A stretch of DNA of 50,108 bases from Candidatus Moraniibacteriota bacterium. GTDB taxonomy: Bacteria > Patescibacteriota > Minisyncoccia > Moranbacterales > UBA2206. Location of the stretch: positions 1-50,108 of the forward strand of contig JAUXSK010000016.1 in the NCBI GenBank assembly GCA_030679995.1. The letters run 5' to 3'. Shown here piece after piece: positions 24,401 through 31,768 of this stretch (position 1 is the stretch's first letter; each line of letters begins with the position of its first letter). The position numbers and the translations under genes are program-made. A model generated the notes under the pieces. It was not told the DNA's origin. It worked only from the letters and a program-made list of their open reading frames with translations, and did no database searches.

Positions 24401-26972
24401 CGGAATCCAGGCCATCGATGACGATTCCGGAAGAAGCTGTCGAGAGAGAAGTACTGACCACGTTAGCCGTCATATTAACATTGGACGCGTTGCCCATAAA
24501 CACTCCGAAAGCTCCGCCACCGCCCGCGCCCATACGCGTAAACCGGTTATTGAAAAGCGAACTATTGTTAGTTCCGACAAAAACCGCTACCGTTTCCCGC
24601 ACATAATCAATATAGTTTCCATCCACCAAAGCTCCGTCAACGCCCTGGCCGTTGGTCCACACGCCCGATCCGACGCCATAACTCGCGCCACCGGTCACAT
24701 GGATTCCGTCCGTAAAATACGCCGTCACTGCGGAGTCGCCCAAAACGCGGCAGCCTTTGATTACCGGACGGACTAATTTTTCAGCGGTTCCGTCAATCAT
24801 AAAAATACCGATTCTGGCTCCGGCTGCCGTACCGCTGGCTCCGGCTATTTTGACGACGGATATGTTCATAATCTGATTATCTTCTCCTCCAGCTACCCGG
24901 ATTCCATGGATATCGCTGGCACCGGTACCGGAAACTTCCAAGCGGAAATCCTTCAGTACCACGCCATCTTGGGGAACAGTGCCATCCAAAGATCCAATGT
25001 GGAATGCGGCCACCTGATCGCCGCCGACAAAACCTGCCGCGCGCACGATCGAAGAATCGCCATAGCCCTGAATTTGTATATCGCTGCGGCTGATCAAAAG
25101 CGTACTGGAAATATTATGCACCCCGGGTAACAAAGTTATCACTCCTCCGCTTGAAACGCTGTTAATAGCGGCTTGGATATTCATACCCGGATAAACATAT
25201 ATAGTACTGGCTGGGATAGTCGTGATAGTCCCAGAAGTTTTTACATTGGATGATCCAGCAATCTTGACATCCCAATCTTCCAAATCCAATGCGCCACTGC
25301 CGCCTTGCGACTCGACAAAGTTAGTCGAACTCGCATCGATATTAGAAGAAGCTTTCGGCAATAATATTTTCTGCGTGCCGGAAGTGGCGGAAACACTGAT
25401 AAATCTTGTCCTGATAACCGGACTTGTGGCCTCGGAACTGTCCAATAAGACTTTAGTACCATTAGTTATGAAATCAACCCATTCAAAAATAACCGAAGTC
25501 GTAGTCGCGGCGTCATATTTAGCATCGATACCGGATGAAGCAGTGATAGCGCTATCGACATAAATGGTCAATGATTTGAATTGCGTTTCCTTGACCCGCA
25601 AAACCCCGGCTCCTGTGATATTTATACGGGTGTCTCCGGTATTTGCGCCGATCAGATTGATATTGGACAAATCCACGGAACTAGTGACATTATGCGTTTC
25701 CGGAGTCAACAAAATTATTCCTCCGCCAAGAGTATTTAAATAAGCCGCTCCAGCCGCAAGCGTAGAATAATCCCCGCCCGTTCCGACCGTTACCACCTTA
25801 TTCGAATAGACGGAAGTCGCGGTATAATCAAACCAACCATACACGCTCGGCGCTGTTTCTATACAGACAAAGGCTGAATCAGCATTGGTGTCATAATACA
25901 TCCTTCCCTGGTTGGACGCATCGCAATCCGGAGTCAATACGCTGCCATCGGCATTCTCTACCCGAAAATTCTTAGCTTCATTATGATTGAAGTCGGCATC
26001 CCCGCTATTAAGCAACGATAACGCTGTGGTAGCTCCGCCGTTTCCGACATTAAATACTATATTACTATTTCCAGCCGTATTGCCACTGGCACTATTGCCC
26101 TGCAAAACCAGCGTATCGTTATCTGCGTCACCGCCGATCAATATCTGTCCGCCGTTACGCCCGTCCAACAAAGCATACTGGCTGAAATAATCCGTCGCGG
26201 CTGCCGTCCAAACCGGTGCGGCCGAACCAGTCGAAGTTAAAAAGCCAGCCGAACCAGCCAAACGGGTCGGTGCGCCGGATGCTCCGCCATACACGATATC
26301 GCCCAAAGCTGACATCGGATTTACCAGATAATCCGACGTATCCCAAGAGAGCATACCCCCGGTGTTTTTTAAAAGTCCGTTATCCGCTATCGCCGGCAAA
26401 GTATATGTGATATCCGCCGCTTGATCCGCCGCTTGGAAAATAGTTTTATAAATAGGCGATATTCCTCCCTCCAAAATTCCAAGTGTCGTGAATGAACCGG
26501 TATTCGGCGTAACCGATCCGATCGCGCCCGGAACGCTCCAATCCTGCCCATCCAATTTATCGGCATTGAAAGCATACGGCGCGGCTGTGAATTGTACGCG
26601 CGGCGCCATCTCCCCATTGCTATTGAATTCAACGCCTAAATAAATATTATCCGTATTGAAATCGACCGAACCGGGCAAAGCAGACACATCACCCAAATTA
26701 GTTTGAAAAATACCGTCATTCACCGCCAATGATTTGCTTTCAGTCCAGATAAGGGTTCCACCTGGGGCTTGCTGGTCATAAATCCGGAAAACAAAATCAT
26801 AATTTGCATCAACCACGTTTGTTCCATCCGTATTGACGACTTTGCCCTGGAAATTTATTTGCTTATTGATTCCGACTGCCGCCAAAGCGCTTTTTTGAAA
26901 AACAAAAACTCCCCCTAGCATAATCAGCATAGCGGTTAAAAATATTTTTATTTTTAGGTTTCCTGGACCCAT
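21441..26972 (-). CDS. Giant secreted beta-helix surface protein (1843 residues)
   Basis: The signal peptide is about residues 6-31 (LKIKIFLTAMLIMLGGVFVF... SALA|AVG). The mature N-terminus (INKQINFQGKVVNTDGTNV, then FRIYDQQAPGG) is a module recurrent in CPR surface proteins. Two right-handed beta-helix stretches follow, the second starting near 594 with YPGMNIQAAINSVSSGGVI, rich in N/G/S/T/V strands to about 1000. Tail-fibre-like low-complexity repeats come next. A domain near 1385-1500 (LAENYYTQDESIEAGDVVAI, then GRVKAGDYLTASSVPGVAM) recalls the chaperone/intramolecular cleavage ends of phage tail fibres; this is inference. A helical segment and an acidic Ser/Asp tail end the chain. No LPxTG or membrane anchor is seen. 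It likely forms fibres or an adhesive surface layer. The leader is unusual: promoter, then terminator-like hairpin, then ATG. Confidence 0.85.
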   Translation of the reverse strand: MGPGNLKIKIFLTAMLIMLGGVFVFQKSALAAVGINKQINFQGKVVNTDGTNVVDANYDFVFRIYDQQAPGGTLIWTESKSLAVNDGIFQTNLGDVSALPGSVDFNTDNIYLGVEFNSNGEMAPRVQFTAAPYAFNADKLDGQDWSVPGAIGSVTPNTGSFTTLGILEGGISPIYKTIFQAADQAADITYTLPAIADNGLLKNTGGMLSWDTSDYLVNPMSALGDIVYGGASGAPTRLAGSAGFLTSTGSAAPVWTAAATDYFSQYALLDGRNGGQILIGGDADNDTLVLQGNSASGNTAGNSNIVFNVGNGGATTALSLLNSGDADFNHNEAKNFRVENADGSVLTPDCDASNQGRMYYDTNADSAFVCIETAPSVYGWFDYTATSVYSNKVVTVGTGGDYSTLAAGAAYLNTLGGGIILLTPETHNVTSSVDLSNINLIGANTGDTRINITGAGVLRVKETQFKSLTIYVDSAITASSGIDAKYDAATTTSVIFEWVDFITNGTKVLLDSSEATSPVIRTRFISVSATSGTQKILLPKASSNIDASSTNFVESQGGSGALDLEDWDVKIAGSSNVKTSGTITTIPASTIYVYPGMNIQAAINSVSSGGVITLLPGVHNISSTLLISRSDIQIQGYGDSSIVRAAGFVGGDQVAAFHIGSLDGTVPQDGVVLKDFRLEVSGTGASDIHGIRVAGGEDNQIMNISVVKIAGASGTAAGARIGIFMIDGTAEKLVRPVIKGCRVLGDSAVTAYFTDGIHVTGGASYGVGSGVWTNGQGVDGALVDGNYIDYVRETVAVFVGTNNSSLFNNRFTRMGAGGGGAFGVFMGNASNVNMTANVVSTSLSTASSGIVIDGLDSGSLKQMTDSAFTSNTVDGSANGGVGFATGVSIGAAANTGFHRNLFTNNIINGASDLVTVAIRITGNADDNNFSNNSVNGINNAWDTGINVVSNTAERNFIGKNAFINTTATVADAGVATQLNVAQHDAAANPTASDDSADGYVVGTVWVNTATSNAYIATSVSVGAATWEQIDGAAGGSSTLQSSYDTVGGNTITTTTGRDIAFTLGEAVTPTTFTIENQDTAGVSAERISNSIASGTLTNGLLFEQTGAGSVTNAINILETAGAISTGINIGNNIGTGISIGTGLTTGISVGSGGIVINGGALAINNAAGITSNQSAMAINVNGAATGNVQIGDGGAASATPDMLVLDAGSAEPAGTDGAMYYSTALGKFRCYEGGAWKDCISTSASSLPDTAVFTDVTPAAWTDSNTTEVFNDATKPNITTDSTSSTVLVHVQVYGQASNTNADTILAARIVRTTDGTNPSCASATNVGVPIIGNFTTSTSQPWQIVGTFIDSPATTGTIRYTVCTSADSAGTATDTPEQVIVELAELGADLAENYYTQDESIEAGDVVAINGEISAGIKKSEKIYDQNVIGVISTNPGITLDDAIGIGQGRPVAVALAGRIPVKVSSENGRVKAGDYLTASSVPGVAMKATKAGLVVGQALQDFSYADDTVGLVLTFVKNAYFNGTQIVDSENEVLSGMDLLQKLLLDKAQIDAAAPVSEVVSDRIVAGLEVVTPQIVADSIIAKTIKAEHIEGLEIMETGIQDAQDAATDNANEVDSLGQKIARIQKTIQSWNDKSGNFIISSLVEFRGRATFKSVAEFMDKVIFRKDVEFAGQTVFNQDTAGYAVINDGQDSVKIKFEKEYSEAPVVNASLSLQQIEDDEVRRASEELLLLSGIKFIITDVTENGFEIRIDQKAISEITFSWQALAVKDAKTSISDSKDKDSKNNQEYATMEKSDGSEDIRSEDSAQIMLEDDVPSVESAEIVKADPVMSGDEVAVGTVMP

Positions 26973-27000
26973 AAAAATAGATTTTTAACGTAAATAAAAA

Positions 27001-27029
27001 AGAAAACGGGCGTTGTTCACCCGCTTTCT
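27001..27029 (-). terminator. Terminator-like hairpin inside the giant gene's leader
   Basis: On the minus strand AGAAAGCGGG pairs with CCCGTTTTCT (10 bp; the G-T wobble works only on this strand) and is followed by a T-rich tail. It can end the DUF916-like transcript. However, it lies downstream of the promoter at 27047-27075, so the giant gene's own mRNA must pass it. Confidence 0.75.
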
Positions 27030-27046
27030 TCAAGCTTTATAAATTC

Positions 27047-27075
27047 ATTATACACTATTCAAAGACAAAAGTCAA
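27047..27075 (-). promoter_or_regulatory. Promoter of the giant surface-protein gene
   Basis: TTGACT, 17 bp, TATAAT on the minus strand. The -35 overlaps the stop codon of the DUF916-like gene. The expected start is near 27040, about 10 nt before the hairpin. It is similar in sequence to the promoter at 36892-36920. Confidence 0.8.
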
Positions 27076-28031
27076 GATTTTCCGTCCTTCATTTGAGCCT
27101 TTTTGTCCTTATTTTTTATTTTACGCCATAAAATGCGGATTACAGCAATAATAACCGCTGTTATGGCAATGATGATAATTGCCGAACCCATCGGAATCAG
27201 ATTAAAACCGGTTTTCCGCATTGCGAAATCATCCCGTCCATCAAAACGATATTCTACCGAAAGGGTATAGCGTCCGGGAAAAATAATCGCGGATAATTTT
27301 TGGAACGTTACCGGAAAAGACCTGGTGGTTTCCGGCAAGATGATCGCTGACTCAGGATTGATTATCCCCCTCAACACTTCCCGGCCGAAAAAATCAACCA
27401 CCCTCACGATTCCCCGCGGAACCAGATGGGTGTTGCCGGTGTTTTGAAAAAATAATTTTATTCCATCCGGATTTTTCAGAAACCGTGTCTGCAATTCCTG
27501 CCCTTGCAATTCCATTTTCGATTCTTCCCCGCCCGCCTTCCGCGCAAAAACTAAAGAGGCTAATTTGAAAGCCACCGGTGAAGATCCCGATGCGCCCTCC
27601 ATCCTAAAAACGATCGCGCCATAATGTCCTCCGACGGACAACGATTCATCATTTTTAAGCGTAACGATCACATCTTTTTTTTCTCGTGGACCGAGAACCA
27701 GTACATCCGGTTCCAATTCCATCCAAGCCGCCAAGCCGTATTTCCTCGGCTGGCCATCCGCCGCCAAAAAAGTCACGCCCCCGGAATCATCCCTTGCCGT
27801 AAAATCAAGCGCCAAAACGCGGAAGTCCGCCTCCGCCTCCGTCGTATTTTCTATCGAAACGGAAAATTCAGTTTCTTGCTGCCCAGGTTCAAGAATTATT
27901 TCCTGTGAAAAAGGCGAAAGCGTAAAGCCTGGATTCCCTTCCCCCGCCAAAACCGGCTGGCTCGCAAAAAACAGCCCACAAGCGGACGCCAAAAATGAAT
28001 ATATTTTTATTTTTTTGATAATCATTCGCAT
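27072..28031 (-). CDS. DUF916-like membrane-anchored surface protein
   Basis: The 319-residue protein has a signal peptide (IYSFLASACGLFFASQPVLA|GEG) and two immunoglobulin-like beta domains. The first begins FTLSPFSQEIILEPGQQ and continues with SVSIENTTEAEADFRVLALD and GGHYGAIVFR. The second includes FFQNTGNTHLVPRGIVRVVD. A C-terminal membrane helix (SAIIIIAITAVIIAVIRIL, about 282-300) and a K-rich tail follow. This layout matches DUF916/WxL-binding-type proteins that hold other proteins at the cell surface. It lies 28 bp after the 364-residue secreted gene (one operon) and just upstream of the giant gene, so it may anchor either partner. GGGGAAAT precedes the start. Confidence 0.8.
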   Translation of the reverse strand: MRMIIKKIKIYSFLASACGLFFASQPVLAGEGNPGFTLSPFSQEIILEPGQQETEFSVSIENTTEAEADFRVLALDFTARDDSGGVTFLAADGQPRKYGLAAWMELEPDVLVLGPREKKDVIVTLKNDESLSVGGHYGAIVFRMEGASGSSPVAFKLASLVFARKAGGEESKMELQGQELQTRFLKNPDGIKLFFQNTGNTHLVPRGIVRVVDFFGREVLRGIINPESAIILPETTRSFPVTFQKLSAIIFPGRYTLSVEYRFDGRDDFAMRKTGFNLIPMGSAIIIIAITAVIIAVIRILWRKIKNKDKKAQMKDGKS

Positions 28032-28059
28032 ATTTCCCCAAAACCCGGACCAGGAAAGA

Positions 28060-29121
28060 TTAAAAATTCACCGTAGCCGTCAATGTCAAAATCTCGCCAT
28101 AATCAATGCCGGAAGGTGTTTCCCTGGCCGTTTTAACTTTCAATAGGAATGAACCTCGGCCGCCGGAAACCGGACTGGCCGATGAAAATATTTCCCTGTC
28201 AGCCGCATCCGCGATACCCACGATATTCCCGGTCTGTTCATATAGGGCATCCATAATGAACGGGCCGCCGGAAATCTGGGCGATTGAAGACCCCTGTACG
28301 CCGAAACCCTCATCTACCGGATCAAGGTCTCCCGACAATGAACTGACCAAATGGCCGGCAGACGGACTCAAAAGTCCGGCATTGGCTCCGCTTATCGTCA
28401 CATTGCCGCCCAGCTCGCCGTTGGTTGCAAAATCTACCCAGGCTTTGTCCGGACTGTCGACTACACTGCCGTATGTCACACTGCCCAAATCGATCGCATA
28501 GGGAGCGCTGGTTTCCAAATCTGTCGCAGAAATATCCAAATCGAAGGAAAGCGCCTGAGGATCGGTAGCAGCAGTCGCGCTTGGCCCATAATCAGTTTCT
28601 GAAAATCTGCCGTGCATCGCCTTGACTTTTACTTTGTAGGTCGTATCGGCTGCCAGGCCGATTGCAAAAAAACCGCTGGCACCGCCCCAAAGATCGTATG
28701 TCTGATAATCCTCCGTGCCTAAAGACGCGCCGACCGTATTATCATTCTGCACATATCCGGTCGTCACGAAATCATCATCACTGATGGCGATGGCAAATTT
28801 AGTGTCACTGGCATTATTGGAGGGATTAAGGATGATCCGCAATTTGTTATAATAATTGCCGGGATTATCGAAAGTCGGCGCCGCCGGCACATTAGCTTGT
28901 CCCGTAAAAACCATCCCCGGACCGATTTTGTAATCCGCGCTTGAAGACTGGTTGCCGCTCAACTCGCCCGTGATCGCTTCCAATGAATAGTCAGCCGAAG
29001 AAGACTTATCCGTCCCGCCGGTCCCGAAGCCATAATCCTTCAACTGATAATTCGTACTAGCCGGCAAGACCAGAAAAAACATCCAAGCGAAAGTCGTAAT
29101 GATTTTTTTATTTGTTTTCAT
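28060..29121 (-). CDS. Secreted beta-sandwich surface protein
   Basis: The product has about 353 residues with a signal peptide (MKTNKKIITTFAWMFFLVLPAST). The mature start contains SSSADYSLEAITGELSGN, with a second partial copy SSSADYKIGPG. A fibronectin-III-like domain (PAAPTFDNPGNYYNKLRI..., YKVKVKAMHGRFS) and a final beta domain ending YGEILTLTATVNF follow. Both the 'SSxxY...GELxG' start and the 'Y..xLTLTxTxxF' end are recurrent in CPR surface proteins. An upstream in-frame ATG (29154) lies within the promoter, so the start at 29121 is chosen. That ATG is 12 nt after TATAAT, which makes the transcript almost leaderless. It is co-transcribed with the DUF916-like gene. Confidence 0.78.
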   Translation of the reverse strand: MKTNKKIITTFAWMFFLVLPASTNYQLKDYGFGTGGTDKSSSADYSLEAITGELSGNQSSSADYKIGPGMVFTGQANVPAAPTFDNPGNYYNKLRIILNPSNNASDTKFAIAISDDDFVTTGYVQNDNTVGASLGTEDYQTYDLWGGASGFFAIGLAADTTYKVKVKAMHGRFSETDYGPSATAATDPQALSFDLDISATDLETSAPYAIDLGSVTYGSVVDSPDKAWVDFATNGELGGNVTISGANAGLLSPSAGHLVSSLSGDLDPVDEGFGVQGSSIAQISGGPFIMDALYEQTGNIVGIADAADREIFSSASPVSGGRGSFLLKVKTARETPSGIDYGEILTLTATVNF

Positions 29122-29133
29122 ATCAATGGATTT

Positions 29134-29142
29134 ATTATACCA
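29134..29142 (-). promoter_or_regulatory. Extended -10 promoter of the secreted-protein operon
   Basis: TGGTATAAT on the minus strand is a perfect extended -10. A TTGCAA lies 20 bp upstream, a poor distance. The expected start is only about 5 nt before the ATG at 29121. Confidence 0.6.
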
Positions 29143-29159
29143 CAAAAAAAACATTCCAT

Positions 29160-29188
29160 TTGCAAAAGAAGGCTTTTAATGCTAATTT
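29160..29188 (+). promoter_or_regulatory. Promoter of trpS
   Basis: TTGCAA, 17 bp, TAATTT preceded by TGC. It lies 28 bp upstream of the ATG at 29216. Confidence 0.5.
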
Positions 29189-29215
29189 TTATATATAAAA
29201 GCTAAAGGAAATTTT

Positions 29216-30199
29216 ATGAAGCAACGGATTTTTTCCGGCATCCAGCCATCAGGCAACCTGCACCTCGGCAACTATTTGGGCGCCATCAAAAACTGGGTCA
29301 AATTGCAAGAAGAATATGACTCGATTTTTTGCGTAGTGGATCTGCACGCCATCACCGTGCCGCAAGATCCGGAAATTCTCCGCCAAAAAACTATCGAGGT
29401 CGCCAAAATCTATCTGGCCGCCGGTATCGACCCGGAAAAATCAGCGATTTTTATCCAATCCCATATTTCTGAGCATACGGAACTAGCTTGGATTTTAAAC
29501 ACCATCGCCAAAATTCCAGAATTGGAAAAAATGACCCAATTCAAAGACAAATCGCAAAAAAATGGACGTGAAAGCGCCAGTGTCGGACTATTTGTTTATC
29601 CGGTCTTAATGGCTGCTGACATTCTCCTATATAACACTGAAACTGTCCCGGTCGGCGAAGACCAATTGCAACATATCGAACTGGCCCGGGATTTAGCCGC
29701 CCGTTTCAACAAAAAATTCGGTGAAACATTCATCGTGCCGAAGCACTTCGTCAAGGAAGAAGGAATGAGGATTATGGGCTTGGATGACCCGAGAAAAAAG
29801 ATGAGCAAGTCCGCCGCGTCCGAATACAATTACATCGCTTTGACCGACCCGGAAGAAACCATCCGCAAGAAAATCAAAAAAGCCGTGACGGATTCCGGTT
29901 CAGAAATCATCTACTGCGACGACAAACCGGCCTTGAAAAACCTGATTAACATCCATTCCCTCCTGACCGACCAAACTCCGGCTGAAATTGAAAAAATGTA
30001 CGCGGGCAAGGGTTATGGAGACTTTAAAAACGGATTAGCTGACGCGATAGTCAATTTCCTGAAACCGCTACAAGAAAGGATAGGCGCCATCAGCGACGCC
30101 GAAGTCCTGGACATCCTTGAGAAAGGCGCCGCCAAAGTCCGCCCGATCGCCATCCAAAAGATATTCGACGTGAAACAGAAGCTCGGTTTTATAATTTAG
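29216..30199 (+). CDS. trpS: Tryptophan-tRNA ligase
   Basis: This class I aminoacyl-tRNA synthetase charges tRNA-Trp. The 327-residue protein carries the HIGH-like PSGNLHLGNYLGAI near 12-25, LNTIAKIPELEKMTQFKDK, ADILLYNTETVPVGEDQLQHIEL and the KMSKS loop (DDPRKKMSKSAAS) near 190-202. Length and order are normal. It has a clear Shine-Dalgarno (AAAGGAAATTTT), unlike most genes here, and is a single-gene unit ending at a strong terminator. Confidence 0.97.
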   Translation: MKQRIFSGIQPSGNLHLGNYLGAIKNWVKLQEEYDSIFCVVDLHAITVPQDPEILRQKTIEVAKIYLAAGIDPEKSAIFIQSHISEHTELAWILNTIAKIPELEKMTQFKDKSQKNGRESASVGLFVYPVLMAADILLYNTETVPVGEDQLQHIELARDLAARFNKKFGETFIVPKHFVKEEGMRIMGLDDPRKKMSKSAASEYNYIALTDPEETIRKKIKKAVTDSGSEIIYCDDKPALKNLINIHSLLTDQTPAEIEKMYAGKGYGDFKNGLADAIVNFLKPLQERIGAISDAEVLDILEKGAAKVRPIAIQKIFDVKQKLGFII

Positions 30200-30213
30200 A
30201 CATCGCCCTATAT

Positions 30214-30244
30214 AAAAACATCCCCCGGACTAGGGGATGTTTTT
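30214..30244. terminator. Bidirectional terminator between trpS and the phosphomannomutase
   Basis: AAAAACATCCCC, 7-nt loop, GGGGATGTTTTT: a perfect 12-bp stem between converging genes. Confidence 0.9.
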
Positions 30245-30266
30245 GCGTTTATTTGCGCTATGGATT

Positions 30267-31625
30267 TTATTTGGCCAATTCCAGCAATTCTTTCGTCTTT
30301 TGCTCCATCAATTCCTGCGACTTAGCTTCGACATTCAAGCGGATGAGCGGTTCGGTGTTGGATCCGCGGAAGTTGAAACGCCAGTCCGTATGATCGATCG
30401 AAATGCCATCCGTCTCATCAACTTTCACCGCACCGGGCATATAAATTTCTTTAGCTTTAGCGACGACCGCCTGCACATCATTGACATATGTGTTGATCTC
30501 GCCGCTGACAAAATATTTCTGCCAAAACATCTCGTGCATGACTTCCGACAAGGTTTTTTTCTGCGCGGACAAGAATTCCATCATCATAACCAGCGGGATC
30601 ATCCCGTTATCACAGAAGAAATAATCACGGAAATAATAATGGGCGCTCATTTCACCACCGAACACGGCATTCTCCTTGCGCATCCTCTCCTTGATGAAAG
30701 AATGGCCGGCTTTGGATGGAACATCGATACCTTCGTTCCTAGCCACGATATCCTCAATCGCCCAAGTCAGGCGCGTATCATGGATTATCTTATCGCCTTT
30801 GCGCCTTTGTAAAAATATCTTAGCCAAAAGCGCCGTCACGAAATAACCCTCGATAAATTCGCCCTTTTCCGTAAAGAAAAAACAGCGGTCCGCATCAGCG
30901 TCCCAAGCCACCCCGAAATCCGCCCGGAATGCACGCACTAAATTCGAAGTTTCTCCCCGGTTTTCCGGAATCAACGGATCCGGCCGCCCCTTGGGAAAAC
31001 TGCCATCCGGTTTGTAATTCAGTTTTTCAACTGAAATATCCGTACCATCTAAAAGCTTGTCCAGCGCCAGACCAGCCAAACCGAAATTCGGATTAGCTAC
31101 GATCTTGAAATTATTGAATTTGGAAAAGTCGGCAAAAGTCTTGATCTTAGCGACATAATCATCAAGAATGTCCTTTTTTTCCACCAATTTTTCATCTATT
31201 TCACCTCGCAAAACCTCCGGATCGACTTCCAATCCCATCGCTATATCGCGGATTTCAAATAAGCCGCTATCCGATGAGATCGGCTTCGATTCTTCCCGCA
31301 CGCATTTCATACCATTGTATTCGCGGGGATTATGTGAGGCCGTTAATGAGAAACCACCATCATAACCGTAGTTGGCTACGGAAAAATATAACATATCCGT
31401 CGAAATCTCACCCACATCAATCACCTTGACACCCGCGTCCGTCACCGCTTTTATAGCGGCCCGCTTAAGCAAAGGTGAAGACAACCGTACGTCCGAACCG
31501 ACCACCACCGTGCTGGGCTTCACGAACTTGCAATAAGCTTGAGCGATCTTATAAACCTCCAACTCCCCGATTTCACTCGGGTAAAGTCCCCGGATATCAT
31601 AGGCTTTGAAAATTGATTCTTTCAT
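30267..31625 (-). CDS. Phosphomannomutase / phosphoglucomutase
   Basis: This alpha-D-phosphohexomutase interconverts Man-6-P and Man-1-P (or the glucose forms). The 452-residue protein shows AYDIRGLYPSEI at the start and the phosphoserine loop LTASHNPREYNGMK near 97-110. It has the metal loop WDADADRCFF near 240, the sugar loop GGEMSAHYYFRDYFF near 325 and the phosphate-binding RFNFRGSNTEPLIRLNVE at the end. With ManC it would make GDP-mannose, although the genes are separated. The family often acts on both sugars, so the substrate is an inference. It is divergent from ychF. Confidence 0.92.
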   Translation of the reverse strand: MKESIFKAYDIRGLYPSEIGELEVYKIAQAYCKFVKPSTVVVGSDVRLSSPLLKRAAIKAVTDAGVKVIDVGEISTDMLYFSVANYGYDGGFSLTASHNPREYNGMKCVREESKPISSDSGLFEIRDIAMGLEVDPEVLRGEIDEKLVEKKDILDDYVAKIKTFADFSKFNNFKIVANPNFGLAGLALDKLLDGTDISVEKLNYKPDGSFPKGRPDPLIPENRGETSNLVRAFRADFGVAWDADADRCFFFTEKGEFIEGYFVTALLAKIFLQRRKGDKIIHDTRLTWAIEDIVARNEGIDVPSKAGHSFIKERMRKENAVFGGEMSAHYYFRDYFFCDNGMIPLVMMMEFLSAQKKTLSEVMHEMFWQKYFVSGEINTYVNDVQAVVAKAKEIYMPGAVKVDETDGISIDHTDWRFNFRGSNTEPLIRLNVEAKSQELMEQKTKELLELAK

Positions 31626-31654
31626 ATGTTTTTAATTATTTTATTTATAGCCCC

Positions 31655-31683
31655 ATTCTAGCACTATATTCGGGAGCATTCAA
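31655..31683 (-). promoter_or_regulatory. Promoter of the phosphomannomutase gene
   Basis: TTGAAT, 17 bp, TAGAAT with TGC before it, on the minus strand. It stands back to back with the ychF promoter, 4 bp apart. Confidence 0.6.
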
Positions 31684-31687
31684 GCTA

Positions 31688-31716
31688 TTGATTTAACCCT
31701 GCTATTGCGGTAAGAT
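31688..31716 (+). promoter_or_regulatory. Promoter of ychF
   Basis: TTGATT, 17 bp, TAAGAT. The whole element including the spacer matches the rpsF promoter at 32996-33024 at about 23 of 29 positions. Confidence 0.65.
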
Positions 31717-31768
31717 TCGTATATTCGCAATTTTACAGCTTTGTAATTAATTCGTAATTTCGTAGCAT
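31714..31768 (+). repeat. Partial copy of the TTCGTAGATTCGCA element in the ychF leader
   Basis: It contains ATTCGTATATTCGCAATTTT and ATTCGTAATTTCGTAGCAT just before the ATG. It resembles the 3' half of the element found in the rpsF-ssb-rpsR-efp spacers. Confidence 0.5.

Noticed and set aside
24010-24776. Plus-strand ORFs of 165-198 codons inside the giant surface gene
   Set aside because: They are antisense frames of a repetitive Ser/Thr/Gly/Val-rich gene; they lack starts, family features and promoters.
29121-29154. Longer N-terminus (MFFLWYNKSID...) for the secreted beta-sandwich protein
   Set aside because: The added codons overlap the extended -10 promoter, and the signal peptide is complete from the ATG at 29121.
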